In this document: piece by piece, positions 21,101-30,655 of the stretch
Layout: each line of letters opens with the position of its first letter
Numbering within the stretch: position 1 is the first letter of the stretch
Assembly: GCA_039704465.1 (NCBI GenBank)
Contig: JASFAU010000002.1
Span: 1,116,001 to 1,180,000 of the forward strand
Length of the DNA: 64,000 nucleotides
DNA from: Plasmodiophora brassicae
Lineage: Eukaryota; Endomyxa; Phytomyxea; Plasmodiophorida; Plasmodiophoridae
Direction: 5' to 3'
Program-made: the position numbers and the translations under genes
Notes under the pieces: model-generated
Seen by the model: only the letters and a program-made list of their open reading frames with translations
The model's database searches: none
What the model was told of the DNA's origin: nothing

Positions 21101-22202
21101 GGAGCTGGCGCGCCTGCAGGCCATCGAGCAGACGCCGCACGCCGCCCGCACCGTCTACCGCGTCCGGGACCGGCAGGCGTTCATGGAATTCGCGCGGGTC
21201 ACCGTCGCCTACGCCGACGTCCTCGGGCGGGAGGGGCGCACCGACCTCGCCACCGGCGCCTTGCGCGACGTCATCGGCATCCTCGACGAAGGCGCCGACC
21301 GCGACGACGTCAGCGCCCTGCTGGTCGACGTGCGCACGTCATTCGCCCACCAGCTGTACCGGCAGGGCGACGCCGACGGCGAACGCCGGGCGCTGATCGG
21401 CGTCCTGGAACTGCAGAAGCGGGGCGCGGGCCGGCTCGCGTCGGCGACGATGCCGATGACGCTGCTCCGGCTGGCGTCGGCGGAATCGCGATCGGGCGAC
21501 GGCGACGCGAGCGCCGCGTGCCTGACGGCGGTGCTGGCGCTGCTGAACGACGCGCTGCTGGTCGAGCGGTCCGACCCGTTGCGGCAGTTCGTGCGCGCCG
21601 CGCTGCAGTCGCAGTCGCGGGTCGGCGCGGGTCGGCCGCCGCGTCGCGGACGCCGCCTGGACCGCGTCGACCTGTACGGGATCCGGTTCGATGCGGACCG
21701 CGACCCGATGCCGTACGCGACGGCGATGGCGCCGGCGCGTACGGCCCACGACGTCGTCGACGAGGAGGCGGCGGCAGCGGCGGCGAGCCGCGCGGCCCAT
21801 CGCCGGCACCTGACGAACCAGCTGCGACGGTACGAGACGCGGCGGCCGCGTGTACGCCACGACTACATCGCGCTGGCGCTCGTCGAGCTGGCCGACGCGT
21901 ACACGAACGACCGGATCTACGCCAAGGGCCAGGCCTACCTGCAGCGGGCGCTGAAAATCATCGCGAAACGACGCCTGCCGATCGCCGTCCCGGGACGGAT
22001 CGCGGCCGCGCTGGCGCTGGCCGAACACGGCGTCCAGGCGCCCGGGCACGACGCGACGCCTGACGTCGTTCCGGCGTCGAGGTCGGGCGGGCCCGCGCGC
22101 GAGTCGTCAGGGAAGGGCCCGTCGCCGTACGAGGCGCCCGCCCGCGGCAAGTCCCGATCGCGGTCCAGGACGCCGGCCAGTAATAGTACCATGTACCGAT
22201 GA
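18163..22202 (+). CDS. Large CLU-domain-like/TPR protein
   Basis: Two exons (18163-20208, 20268-22202; intron 59 bases) give 1326 residues. Residues about 250-300 (LHAHGVPCRALGRV through FAEMVARAVKRIFR) match the end of the CLU domain of CLUH/TIF31 proteins, where 'HGINMRYLG' and 'EMVAR' are hallmarks. Before it lies a segment with VDVDGVAVTSIATEQ and a variable loop. After it come many helical pairs of TPR type, and in the second exon a further superhelix ending in a basic Ser/Arg tail. CLUH proteins bind mRNAs of mitochondrial proteins; this one is more diverged, so only the family is proposed. Coding DNA is very GC-rich, and a GAC run near 19980-20010 encodes a poly-Asp tract. ATG 18163 is the first in frame; a short upstream exon is possible. 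Confidence 0.7.
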
Positions 22203-22336
22203 TAAACGTCCCGGCGGCGGATGGCACATGGCAACGCGCGCCGCTCTCGAATGTTCTGGAGCGCGCGCGGGGGCTCCTGGACCAGGGCGCCACCCGTCGG
22301 CATCTCGTGCGCCAGTCCCCGTTGCTTCAGTTAATA

Positions 22337-23578
22337 ATGAAGAGCGCGATCGTCGGCGCCCTGCTGGTGCTGGCGGGCGTCGTCGCCCACATCGCCAATG
22401 CGCAGAGCGATATCGTCCCCCTGGATTGCATGCGTACGCGTCGCTCGTTCACCGGCCGCCCGTCCGTCACTGACCGGTGCGGGGCGTCGTCGTCGTGCAC
22501 AGAGAAGGGCAACTTCGACCCGGCCATGTGCATGTTCGCCGGCGAGTACTGCGACTTCCGCACCGACTTTGCCGACTTCAACGACCAGGCCATCCAGTAC
22601 TACAAGTACGTCGACGACCCGAACCCGAGCAATGCGGAATTCGTCGTGGAGAGCGGCGCGCCGGCGTACGCGAACGGCACGCTGAACGTGTACCTGCACC
22701 CGCCGCGGCCGACGACGCCACCCGGGCGCGGCATCGCCTCCATCATCTCCACCACCCGGTTCATGCATTACGTACGGGCGCTCGCGTTCGTATTCGCCGG
22801 TCTGCTGACGGCCCCCGATCGAACAGGGCGTCTTCGAGGTGACGCTGGAGCAGACGGGCCACCCGGGCGTCGTCACGACCTTCATCTCGTACTCCAACGA
22901 CAAGGACGAGATCGACCTGGAGATCACGGGCGCCGACCACAACAACACGCAGGCGAACTGGTACTACCGTGGCATCCAGGACAACAACGAGTTCGGTAGG
23001 GCAGACGGGTGCGGGCGTCGTCACCATGTGCCCTCTGACCGGCGCGTCGCTCGGCAGGGGCGTCTGTCAACGGGTTCGTGGGGCACACCAAGGAGGACAA
23101 CGCGCTGATCCCGCACCGGTACACGATGAACTGGACGGAGAACGAGATCACGTGGTCGATCAACGGCGCCCTGATGCACAAGGTGACCCGCGCGAACAAG
23201 ACCGCCCGGTTCCCGTCGTCGCCGTCGCGGATCTCGTTCGGCGTCTGGCAGGCGCAGAACGGCAGCATCTGGGCGGGCAACGCCACCATCACCGACTGGA
23301 CCGCCCCGATCGTCGCCCGCTTCTACAACATGTCCGTCTCCTGGTACGTAAGCGCATGCGCGTCGTGACGACCAGGCCCCCCTGTGCGGGCGTTTGGGTT
23401 CGTGACACTGACAACGCGCACACACAGCCGCGCCGGTCCACATGGGGGGACGCCCGCCCCGCCAACGCATCCGCCCACCGGGTACAACCCGGATGCCGTC
23501 TTCGCGACGTCGCCAGCGACGCGCCCTGTCGTTCCCGCCCTGGTCATCGCCCTGGTCGTCATCGTCGCTCTCTGGTGA
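22337..23578 (+). CDS. GH16 family glucanase/transglycosylase, GPI-anchor type
   Basis: Four exons (22337-22771, 22827-22995, 23058-23343, 23428-23578) give 346 residues. MKSAIVGALLVLAGVVAHIANA is a signal peptide. A Cys-rich N-terminal region precedes the GH16 jelly roll: GVFEVTLEQTGHPGVVTTFI, then the catalytic motif DEIDLEITG (nucleophile and acid/base Glu in E-I-D-L-E), NNTQANWYYRG, HRYTMNWTENEITWSING and PSRISFGVWQAQNGSIWAG. This resembles the CRH/KRE6 branch, which remodels beta-1,3/1,6-glucan or links glucan to chitin. A Pro/Thr linker and the C-terminal VVPALVIALVVIVALW form a GPI-anchor signal. It stands near the CBM18 protein, which fits a wall-building pair, though the large CLU gene lies between them. 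Confidence 0.88.
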
Positions 23579-23696
23579 TCACCGGTTGCGTCTGCCAGGT
23601 CCCCTGCATCGGTACCCACGCGCACGTGATCCCAACCAATGCGCGGTGTCGTCGTACAACGTCTCGGTTTATCAGGAACGTGTCAGGAACAGGTCG

Positions 23697-24923
23697 TCAG
23701 TAGGCATAGTACCCGGGAACGGCGCCGTAAACGTACGGGGCCGGCGCCCCATAGATCGGGGCGCCATACGGCACGCCAATGGCCGCCGTCGCATGCAGGC
23801 GATTGTCGTTCACGTTGTTGTCGAACGCCGTCGTGGTCGCCGCCGACGACCGCGTCGCGGCGCTGTTCGCGTTGCCAACGTCGGCCCGGCGGTCGTAGCC
23901 GGCGGCGCTGCTGCTGTACTGGGTCCCGCTGCTAACGCCCCCGGGCAGGCCGGCGCCGATCACGACGGACGACCCGCGGGCGCCCTTGGCGTACTGGCTG
24001 TCCAGCAGGTTGCTGTGCCCGGCCGAATCGTACAGGCTCTGCGCGTTGTCGGCGTGGTCGAGCGCGTTGCCGGCCGACGCCACATGCGACCGCTGGTCGG
24101 TGCTGCCGTGCGACCCGCCGCCGCCGCCAAAGATGCTGGCCGTGTCCGCCGCCGACTGGTCGACGAGGCGCGACCTGCCCGCCTGGTGAACGTCGTTGGC
24201 GACATTGCTGGCGCCGCGCCGCGCGTACTTGCTGAGCCGGCCGCGGTTCAGCACGGCCGAGTACGCGTCCTGCGACTCGCCGGCGCTGCCGACGCCGCCC
24301 AGGCCCTGGCCGAGCACCGCCCGGCTGTACGAGGCGCGGTTCAGCGCGCCCTGGTCGAACACCTGGTCGCTGTTCGCCGAGTTCACCAGCGACTGGCCCA
24401 GGTGGGCGGCGCTGCCGCGCGCCGCTTGGTCGTTCTGGAACAGCGACTTGGCCGACCGGCCGAACGACGCCCCGTACGGGCCGTTCAGCGCGACGCCCGT
24501 GTCCAGGGCCGCGTTCCGGACGGCGGAATCGCGGGCGGTTCGCGACGATCCCTGGTGCTGGACGACGTCGCCCGCCGCGCTGGACAGCAGGGCGCCTCGG
24601 TCGAAGCTGGCCGACAGCGCCCGGCTGTTCGTCCCGGTGCTGCCGGCGCCGCCGAGGCCGGCAACGCCAATCTCGGCCGTGTTGAACGCGTTCTGCGCCA
24701 CGTTGGCGCGGTCGTACGCCTGCGCCCGGTTCTCGTTGGTCGCCTGGGCGACGTGCCCGTCGGTGCCGGTGCTGAACCCGCGGTCGAACACGTTGGACGA
24801 CGCCTGCTTCCGGTTGCCTGCCGACCCGCCGTACGGCAGGATGACCTGCCCGACGGACGCGTGCTCTGGCAGGACGGCGACGACGAGTACGACGACCCGT
24901 ATGAGCTTTGTCAGGTCCCCCAT
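23697..24923 (-). CDS. Secreted low-complexity Ala/Ser/Asn/Gly-rich protein
   Basis: An intronless frame for 408 residues. ATG 24923 opens MGDLTKLIRVVVLVVAVLPE, a signal peptide. The mature part is irregular but periodic: short units with F/Y/L-DRG or DQG-A-L-x-S, runs of NAL, SAA and GAG, and a Gly run (GGGGGSHGS). It ends in a Tyr/Pro-rich tail (YGAPIYGAPAPYVYG and GYYAY). Composition and the aromatic tail recall structural extracellular proteins, but no family is recognised. The ATG was chosen for the signal peptide; the same frame stays open far upstream without a better start. It is convergent with the GH16 gene (118 bases). Confidence 0.7.
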   Translation of the reverse strand: MGDLTKLIRVVVLVVAVLPEHASVGQVILPYGGSAGNRKQASSNVFDRGFSTGTDGHVAQATNENRAQAYDRANVAQNAFNTAEIGVAGLGGAGSTGTNSRALSASFDRGALLSSAAGDVVQHQGSSRTARDSAVRNAALDTGVALNGPYGASFGRSAKSLFQNDQAARGSAAHLGQSLVNSANSDQVFDQGALNRASYSRAVLGQGLGGVGSAGESQDAYSAVLNRGRLSKYARRGASNVANDVHQAGRSRLVDQSAADTASIFGGGGGSHGSTDQRSHVASAGNALDHADNAQSLYDSAGHSNLLDSQYAKGARGSSVVIGAGLPGGVSSGTQYSSSAAGYDRRADVGNANSAATRSSAATTTAFDNNVNDNRLHATAAIGVPYGAPIYGAPAPYVYGAVPGYYAY

Positions 24924-25205
24924 GCGGCGAGGAACGGCGATAGGATACAGGTGTGACCAGCGGAGAGCGTATCGCGCGCGCGGGAACCCCTCGGCCGTCT
25001 TCCGGTCGACAGAAATATCGGCCTTGTGGTCGGAAACGGGCGGCCGATCCGGTCCACACGCCCGCCCGCCACACACACACACACACAGACGAGACCAGGT
25101 GGGCCGATGCGGTGTTGATTAGGCATAGTTCACACAGGGCAGGGGGGCGCTCTACGCCGACTTGGTCGCGTTGATGTGGAATACACCTGACAGGGAGAAC
25201 GCGCG
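24924..25205. other. Intergenic, with a short CA microsatellite
   Basis: A (CA)n tract lies at about 25070-25086. No gene is seen. The stretch separates the start of the secreted low-complexity gene from the stop of TRAPPC6, so the former's promoter should be here. Confidence 0.5.
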
Positions 25206-25855
25206 TCAGGGCGCGCGGCCGTACCGTATACGTTTGCACACAGACCCGAACGTACACTGCGGTATCTGGTCGATCTCGGCGGTGACGATGGCGTCCACGC
25301 CCATGGATCGGAGCGCGCCGCGAATCAGGCCCCGCGTGAACGCGGCAAACGCCTGCGCGGACGCCTGCGCCACACGTTCGTCGTCGTGGGCGATGTACTG
25401 CAGCCAGCGAAGGTTGTTGTCCTGCACGGCGAAGATGCCCGCGTTGTTCGTGCGCAACTGGGGGGGTCGGAGGGGCACACGCCCACACGTTAGAGCATAC
25501 CGCGTTGACGACCGGGTCGGCGCATCGTTCGGCTTACCCTGTCGGCCGTCTTGTTGAACAGGGCGTTCCAGATCTCCTTGCAGAGGAACTTCAGCACGTC
25601 CAGCTGCGTGTTGAACCGCGCCTGCCGAGCCAAGGCGCAATCAGGGCGGGGACCAGCAGCGGACGACGGCAACGGAGCGATTACGCGCTCCCGAATGGCA
25701 CGCTCGGCGAACCGCACGCCAACGCTGCTGCCGATGGCGTCCAGTCGGTCCTCGCTGGACGGCCGTCGGACCATCTCGACCAGCAGCAGGTCGAGCGACG
25801 ACCGCGCGATCAGGTCGGACGCCGCGGACGTCGCCGCCGTCGTCGTCGTCGCCAT
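25206..25855 (-). CDS. TRAPPC6: TRAPP complex subunit TRAPPC6/Trs33
   Basis: Three exons (25685-25855, 25538-25621, 25206-25457) give 168 residues, typical for this subunit. Diagnostic stretches are LDLLLVEMVRRP, IGSSVGVRFAERAIRE, TQLDVLKFLCKEIWNALFNK, LRTNNAGIFAVQDNN and AFTRGLIRGALRSMGVDAIVTAEI. The fold is the Bet3-like alpha/beta longin-like core. In the TRAPP tethering complex it pairs with Trs31/Bet3 and supports Rab1 activation in ER-Golgi and Golgi traffic. The first intron (63 bases) keeps frame and could be read through; I removed it because the inserted residues break a conserved helix. Confidence 0.9.
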
Positions 25856-26005
25856 CCGCACGATGCGCCGCCGCCGTGGAATCTCGCGCGGCTCGGCCGC
25901 CGCCGACGACAGGCGATGATAGTAGGCACGACGGCTGGTGGGAAACACAGGCGCGTCCAGTGATGGTTTTATAGTCCCTGTGGGGGATCGCGAGCGGTCC
26001 CACAA

Positions 26006-29000
26006 TCAAGACAGATCCATGGGCTGAGCCAGGTGGGTGGCAACGTCTGGATCGGGTGACCGTGGCGACGACGACGACAACGGCAGCAGCAGGACGTCCC
26101 GTTCCGCGCCGGTCGGTTCCGGGGGCGGGGACGGCGCCCCGCTCGCCGCCATATCGAGCTCGGAGACCTCCATGGGTGCCGGGGCGCGGAACATGGCGGG
26201 TATCTCGTCCGGCTTGTCGAGGAACGCCGGCTGCTTCTCCCACCAGGCCGCGAAACGCGCCTTGAGCCTGCCGTACCGGATGCGGCGGGTCGTCGGCCGA
26301 CGACGGTAGAACATGTCCTCGGTGTCTTCAATGTAGTACGTCTTGAACGTACGACGGCAGATCTTGCTCTCGAGGGCATTGATCGTGACGGTTGCGTCAG
26401 GCGATGGACGGCGCTGCTGGGCGCGTCGCAGGTTCCTTCGCAGGAACGGGTTTGTACCTGACGACAGCAGGTCGGAGCGGGTCGACAAATAACGATCCAG
26501 GTACTGCTCCCAGGCGGCGCTGGATGGCTTCGCCTCCGCCGACCCGACGTTCTCCAGGAAAGCGATGCCCATTTCGTTCGAGTCCTGCACAAATCAGAGT
26601 CAGGGACGGGCCGACACGACGCAGACGACGACAAGCGCGACCTTGAAGAATTCGATTTGAATACAGTGGTCGTCCTCGTTGAGGAGGCTGGAGCAATTCA
26701 TCAGATACATGCGCGCCAGCAATGCCGATCGCTCAAGAGGATCGTCGCCGGCGGCGACCGATTTGTCAAGCGCCCGCGAGTGCTCGTAGCCGTACAGGCT
26801 GATCAGCTTCTGACTGAGCGCAGACCCAGCAACCGTCTGCATTTGCTTGACGATGGCCGCGACAAGCTTATCGATGGTGAACATTGGGTACGACTTGGCA
26901 CCGACGAGCGTGCGCAGGTTGTCCTCATACGTCACCTGGTCGACCTGGTTGTCCAACAGTTTGTACACCAGTTCCTTGAATTGCTGGTAGACAGATTCCC
27001 CGTCCGGCTTCGCAAGAGCGAGGTCGCGACAGGTCTTCCATCTGGAATACAAGAACTGATGGAGGCGGAAGAACACATAGAACGACAGGTTTCCAAAGAA
27101 CAGATTCGACTCGCGGGTATGCCGTCGCATAGGGTTAATCGTTTCCTCCAGCGCCCATGCGCTCATGGACAGTCGAACCGGACGCGTAGAAGCCTACGCA
27201 ACAGACCGTAAATATAATGGGATCCACAGCTGTCGATGTAACCTACATCAGGGCCGTCGAGCAGGTCAGACTTGTCAGTGGCGTTCAAGAAATGGAGGAC
27301 GAAACCGTTCCAGAACGAGAGCAATTGAGAGCGATCCTCATCCGGAAGATGATTGATGCACCTCTCGATTAGGTCCAGAAGTTCAGGGTGAACTGCTTGA
27401 TCGTCAAACGAGAAGTTCATGCAGTAATTGTACAAAGAAGGCTGGAGGCTGGCGTTCGTAAACACTCCCTTCTCCTCAGCACCCTCCGCCATTTTCTCGC
27501 ACAGATCCTTCAGTTCTGCGATCAAGAATTTGGACGACAGACGCTTCTTCTCCTCTGACTTGAACGTAAAGCTTCTGTGATCAAGGGAGCGGTGATAATT
27601 GGCCTTGACGACGTCCTGCCATGTCTTCTTCATGTTCTCCCTGGCTCTCCTCCACTCGACATCCTTCTGCTTCAGGCGCTTCAGGATAACCGGTATTGCA
27701 GTAGATGGGTTCAGACGCAACAAGCGGATGATATCGTACCTGACATATTGCATGTAAGACAGTGCGGACACGTATACGACAATGCGACACCTTACCATGC
27801 ATCACCGTAGATGCGAGCCATTGCGCGAATATGCAGAATGTCGACAGAGTTGTCGAGCTTGAATGCAGAAGCTTGCTCCAATGTCAAGACTTCAATCTTG
27901 TCGCATAACGGCTTCGCAATGGTTAGACCAGCTGAGGAGCTATGGCAAGGCGGCCACGAACCTGTAGTACGCGAATCGCTGCGGCGTTATTCTCGATCAT
28001 CATGTCGATTTCGTACCGCTCATCTTCCACTTTGAAGAGTGCCTCCTCGTACTGGTTCTTGCGAGACGACTTGAAGCTCTGGTCTTCAGTCCCAGTAGGA
28101 ATGGATATGCATGTGTCGTTGAGGACACTGTCTCCAAGAATAGAGCGTCCCGAACATGGGGGACACGGGATCTCCGCAGGAAGAAGTCGATAAGATGGGG
28201 TGACCTGCGTGCAGGTTGTGAAGTCGACCGACGAGACAAACGCGTAGAAGTTTGACCGCATGTGGGTCATCAGTTGATTCTCCTCCCATTCGTTGTAGCC
28301 CAGAACTTCCTTAAACTTGATCGCGAACTCGGCGTATTTAGGATTCTTCAGAAACAGGTCATCAACAAGGGACATCAACTCGGCACGAGTGATGATGTTG
28401 CAAGAGAATAGATTCAACACGCGCATAAGTTGCACGTAGAGAGATCGGGGAACAATCATCTAAGGCAACCGTTAGTGTGTTATTACATGGTGCCCCCAAT
28501 AACGAGCCATACTTTGATCTTTTCGAACAGCTGCATTTCCTTCTTCGAGTCTGGAGGATACGACACTGTCGCATACGGACCTGGCGGAATCATCCCTCCA
28601 ATGTTGCCAGATATTCGCCGGTTAGCCGTCGGCAGACCTGTAGCAGCATCAGCGAAGTGCATTGTGACGACGGAAGGCATCAGACCTGGGGCACTCATGG
28701 TGGACGAGGCAATTGGGGACGTCCCGGCACGGACGGGAGGGGGCGGCGGAACCCCAATGGGACCAGAATCCATTCGACGAACACCGAGCGGCGGCACTGA
28801 ACTCGTACCACCAGGTTCCTCTTTTCGTGGGCGCTTCTTCTTCTGTTGCTTAGCGACACCTGCGGGAAGCGCTCCACTAGCTTCTGGGGGCAGGAAATAA
28901 TTGAAGTCATCGAGCAAGTCGGGATGCCCGCGGAACAAGTTCTGGACTTTAGCCTTGACCTGTTCGATGGCAGTCTCGGTTGTCCGCTTCTCCTGATACG

Positions 29001-30411
29001 CATGGAGAATCTCCAGAAACTCTTCGTAGACTTCGGGTCGCGACTCGAAACGTTGCTGTTAGCGTCGATTGTCAGCACTCCATACAGCCCAAGTAAGAGG
29101 CCCTGGCTTACCTTGATCTTAGCGACGTACTTAACAGCGTGATTGAACTCAACGGTTGGCTTCTGTTGTGGCGGTTCAGGTGGCGGGACTGTTGGATCCG
29201 TGATCTTGTATCCCGGAGGCAGGAACTGGTTGAACCCAAGAATAAGTTCACGGTGGCCCTGGAACAACGTAGTGACTCGCTTGATAACGCCCTCGGTGTT
29301 TATGGTCTGCGCCTTGAACTCTTTCATGATCTCAAGGAACTGGTTGTAGACGTTTGGCCGATCATAGAACTTCTTCTTCACTTTCTCCAGGTACCCGAGA
29401 GCGTCCTTGACTTTCGGCATCTCCCCAGCTGGCTGGCCCACGCCATCACCGACTTGCTGTGCCTGAGGTTGCGGCTGCTGTTGCTGCTGCTGCTGCTGCG
29501 GTTGCTGCGGCTGCATCATGGGCTGTGGCCCAGGTTGCCCTGATTGAGGTGGGACCGGGACCTTTGGTGCTCCCATAGGAGACGGGCCGCCCATCGGTTG
29601 CATTAATGTCGGTGGAACACCCGCCTGTTGCATGGACTGTATCGGCCCAGGTCCAGATAGTTGAGAGACTTGTGCAGGAGGCGGTTGCGATGGCCCGGTT
29701 TGGAACTGCGGCGAAATGCGCCCAACTTGAGGCGCCTGCGGCGGACGCGGGATGTGACCTTGCAGGATGGCTCCTCGTCCCGTTTGCTGCATCAACCCAC
29801 CCCGCATCATCATCGAAGGTGGAGGCCCGCCTCGACTCGGTCCTGTAGCACCCACCACGGTGCGCTGCATCACTGGCCCAGGAACGATGCCGCCCTGGAC
29901 GACATTGCCGGGGCCGAACTGTCCTGGCACACCTTGTTGCTGCTGGATGACGGCGCCCAGCCCTCGCCCTCGACCTGCTTCATCGCCGAACATAGCTCGA
30001 GAATTTGGTTGAGGCGGCGGTGCCGCGCGGGCTCTGTTGATGGCCCCGAATGCGGCGGCCTGCTGGGGCGTGCTCTGCTGGAATACCGGCGGCTGGTGTG
30101 GTGGTGGAGGTGGTGGCACATTCCCACCAACAAACATCTGCGTTGACGCAGGTGGTCCGGGCGGTTGCGATGGGGGAGGCATGGCCGACGGTGTCGGCGG
30201 CGACGTCGACTGCTGTGACTGCGCTGACGGCCCCTCTTCGACGCCATCCGGTAGTCCCCTCTTCATGGGCGGCGCACCGGACGGCGACGGTTCGTCTCCA
30301 ACGCCTTCCGCCGTCGTGGTGACGCTGAACTGGGGAACGCAGATAAACAAGTGGCCGTGCCACTCAGTTGCAAGTCCGGACTAGAATCACCCCGCCGAAC
30401 GCAACGCCCAT
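26006..30411 (-). CDS. SIN3: SIN3 transcriptional co-repressor
   Basis: A multi-exon gene of roughly 1,200 residues. The first exon is probably 30391-30411 (MGVAFGG) with a 61-base intron. A long Pro/Gln-rich leader precedes PAH1 ([12 protein letters not shown] through [10 protein letters not shown]) and PAH2 ([11 protein letters not shown] through [17 protein letters not shown]). A Pro-rich linker follows, then a third PAH-like helix bundle ([14 protein letters not shown]), the HDAC-interaction region with [18 protein letters not shown] and [33 protein letters not shown], and the Sin3 C-terminal domain ([20 protein letters not shown]). It scaffolds the Rpd3/HDAC complex in the nucleus. The poly-Gln run (about 29480-29500) is a CAG-type microsatellite. 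Internal exon ends below 28.5 kb were inferred from conservation, not each checked. Confidence 0.92.
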
Positions 30412-30446
30412 AAAAACTGACAGCCCTTCCGCCGCAGTCCGTAACA

Positions 30447-30605
30447 ATGGCCCACGCCGCGGCCGCCTACATACCTAACGTACAAACAGCTCCCGCATCA
30501 TTGGCTGACATCAGCCAGCGGCCCAGTCGAATTCGCAAAGGACACGAGTCTAATGTAATTGCCAATTTCAAAAAGAGCCGTCGCGGAGAATGCCGCGCCC
30601 GATAA
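30447..30605 (+). CDS. Small ORF of 52 residues between SIN3 and formin
   Basis: A short frame with a favourable start context (aacaATGG) lies 36 bases from, and divergent to, the SIN3 start. It encodes MAHAAAAYIPNVQTAPASLA followed by a basic half (RPSRIRKGHESN, FKKSRRGECRAR). No family is recognised. It may be a real micro-protein, an exon or chance; its only support is position and context. Confidence 0.25.
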   Translation: MAHAAAAYIPNVQTAPASLADISQRPSRIRKGHESNVIANFKKSRRGECRAR

Positions 30606-30655
30606 ACGATAGGTTATTAATACAGTGTAGAGATAAAAGCATTCGTAAGAACGTG

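Noticed and set aside
25641..26243. Minus-strand frame of 200 codons bridging TRAPPC6 and SIN3
   Set aside because: It crosses the TRAPPC6 start and the SIN3 stop in a third frame and has no domain.
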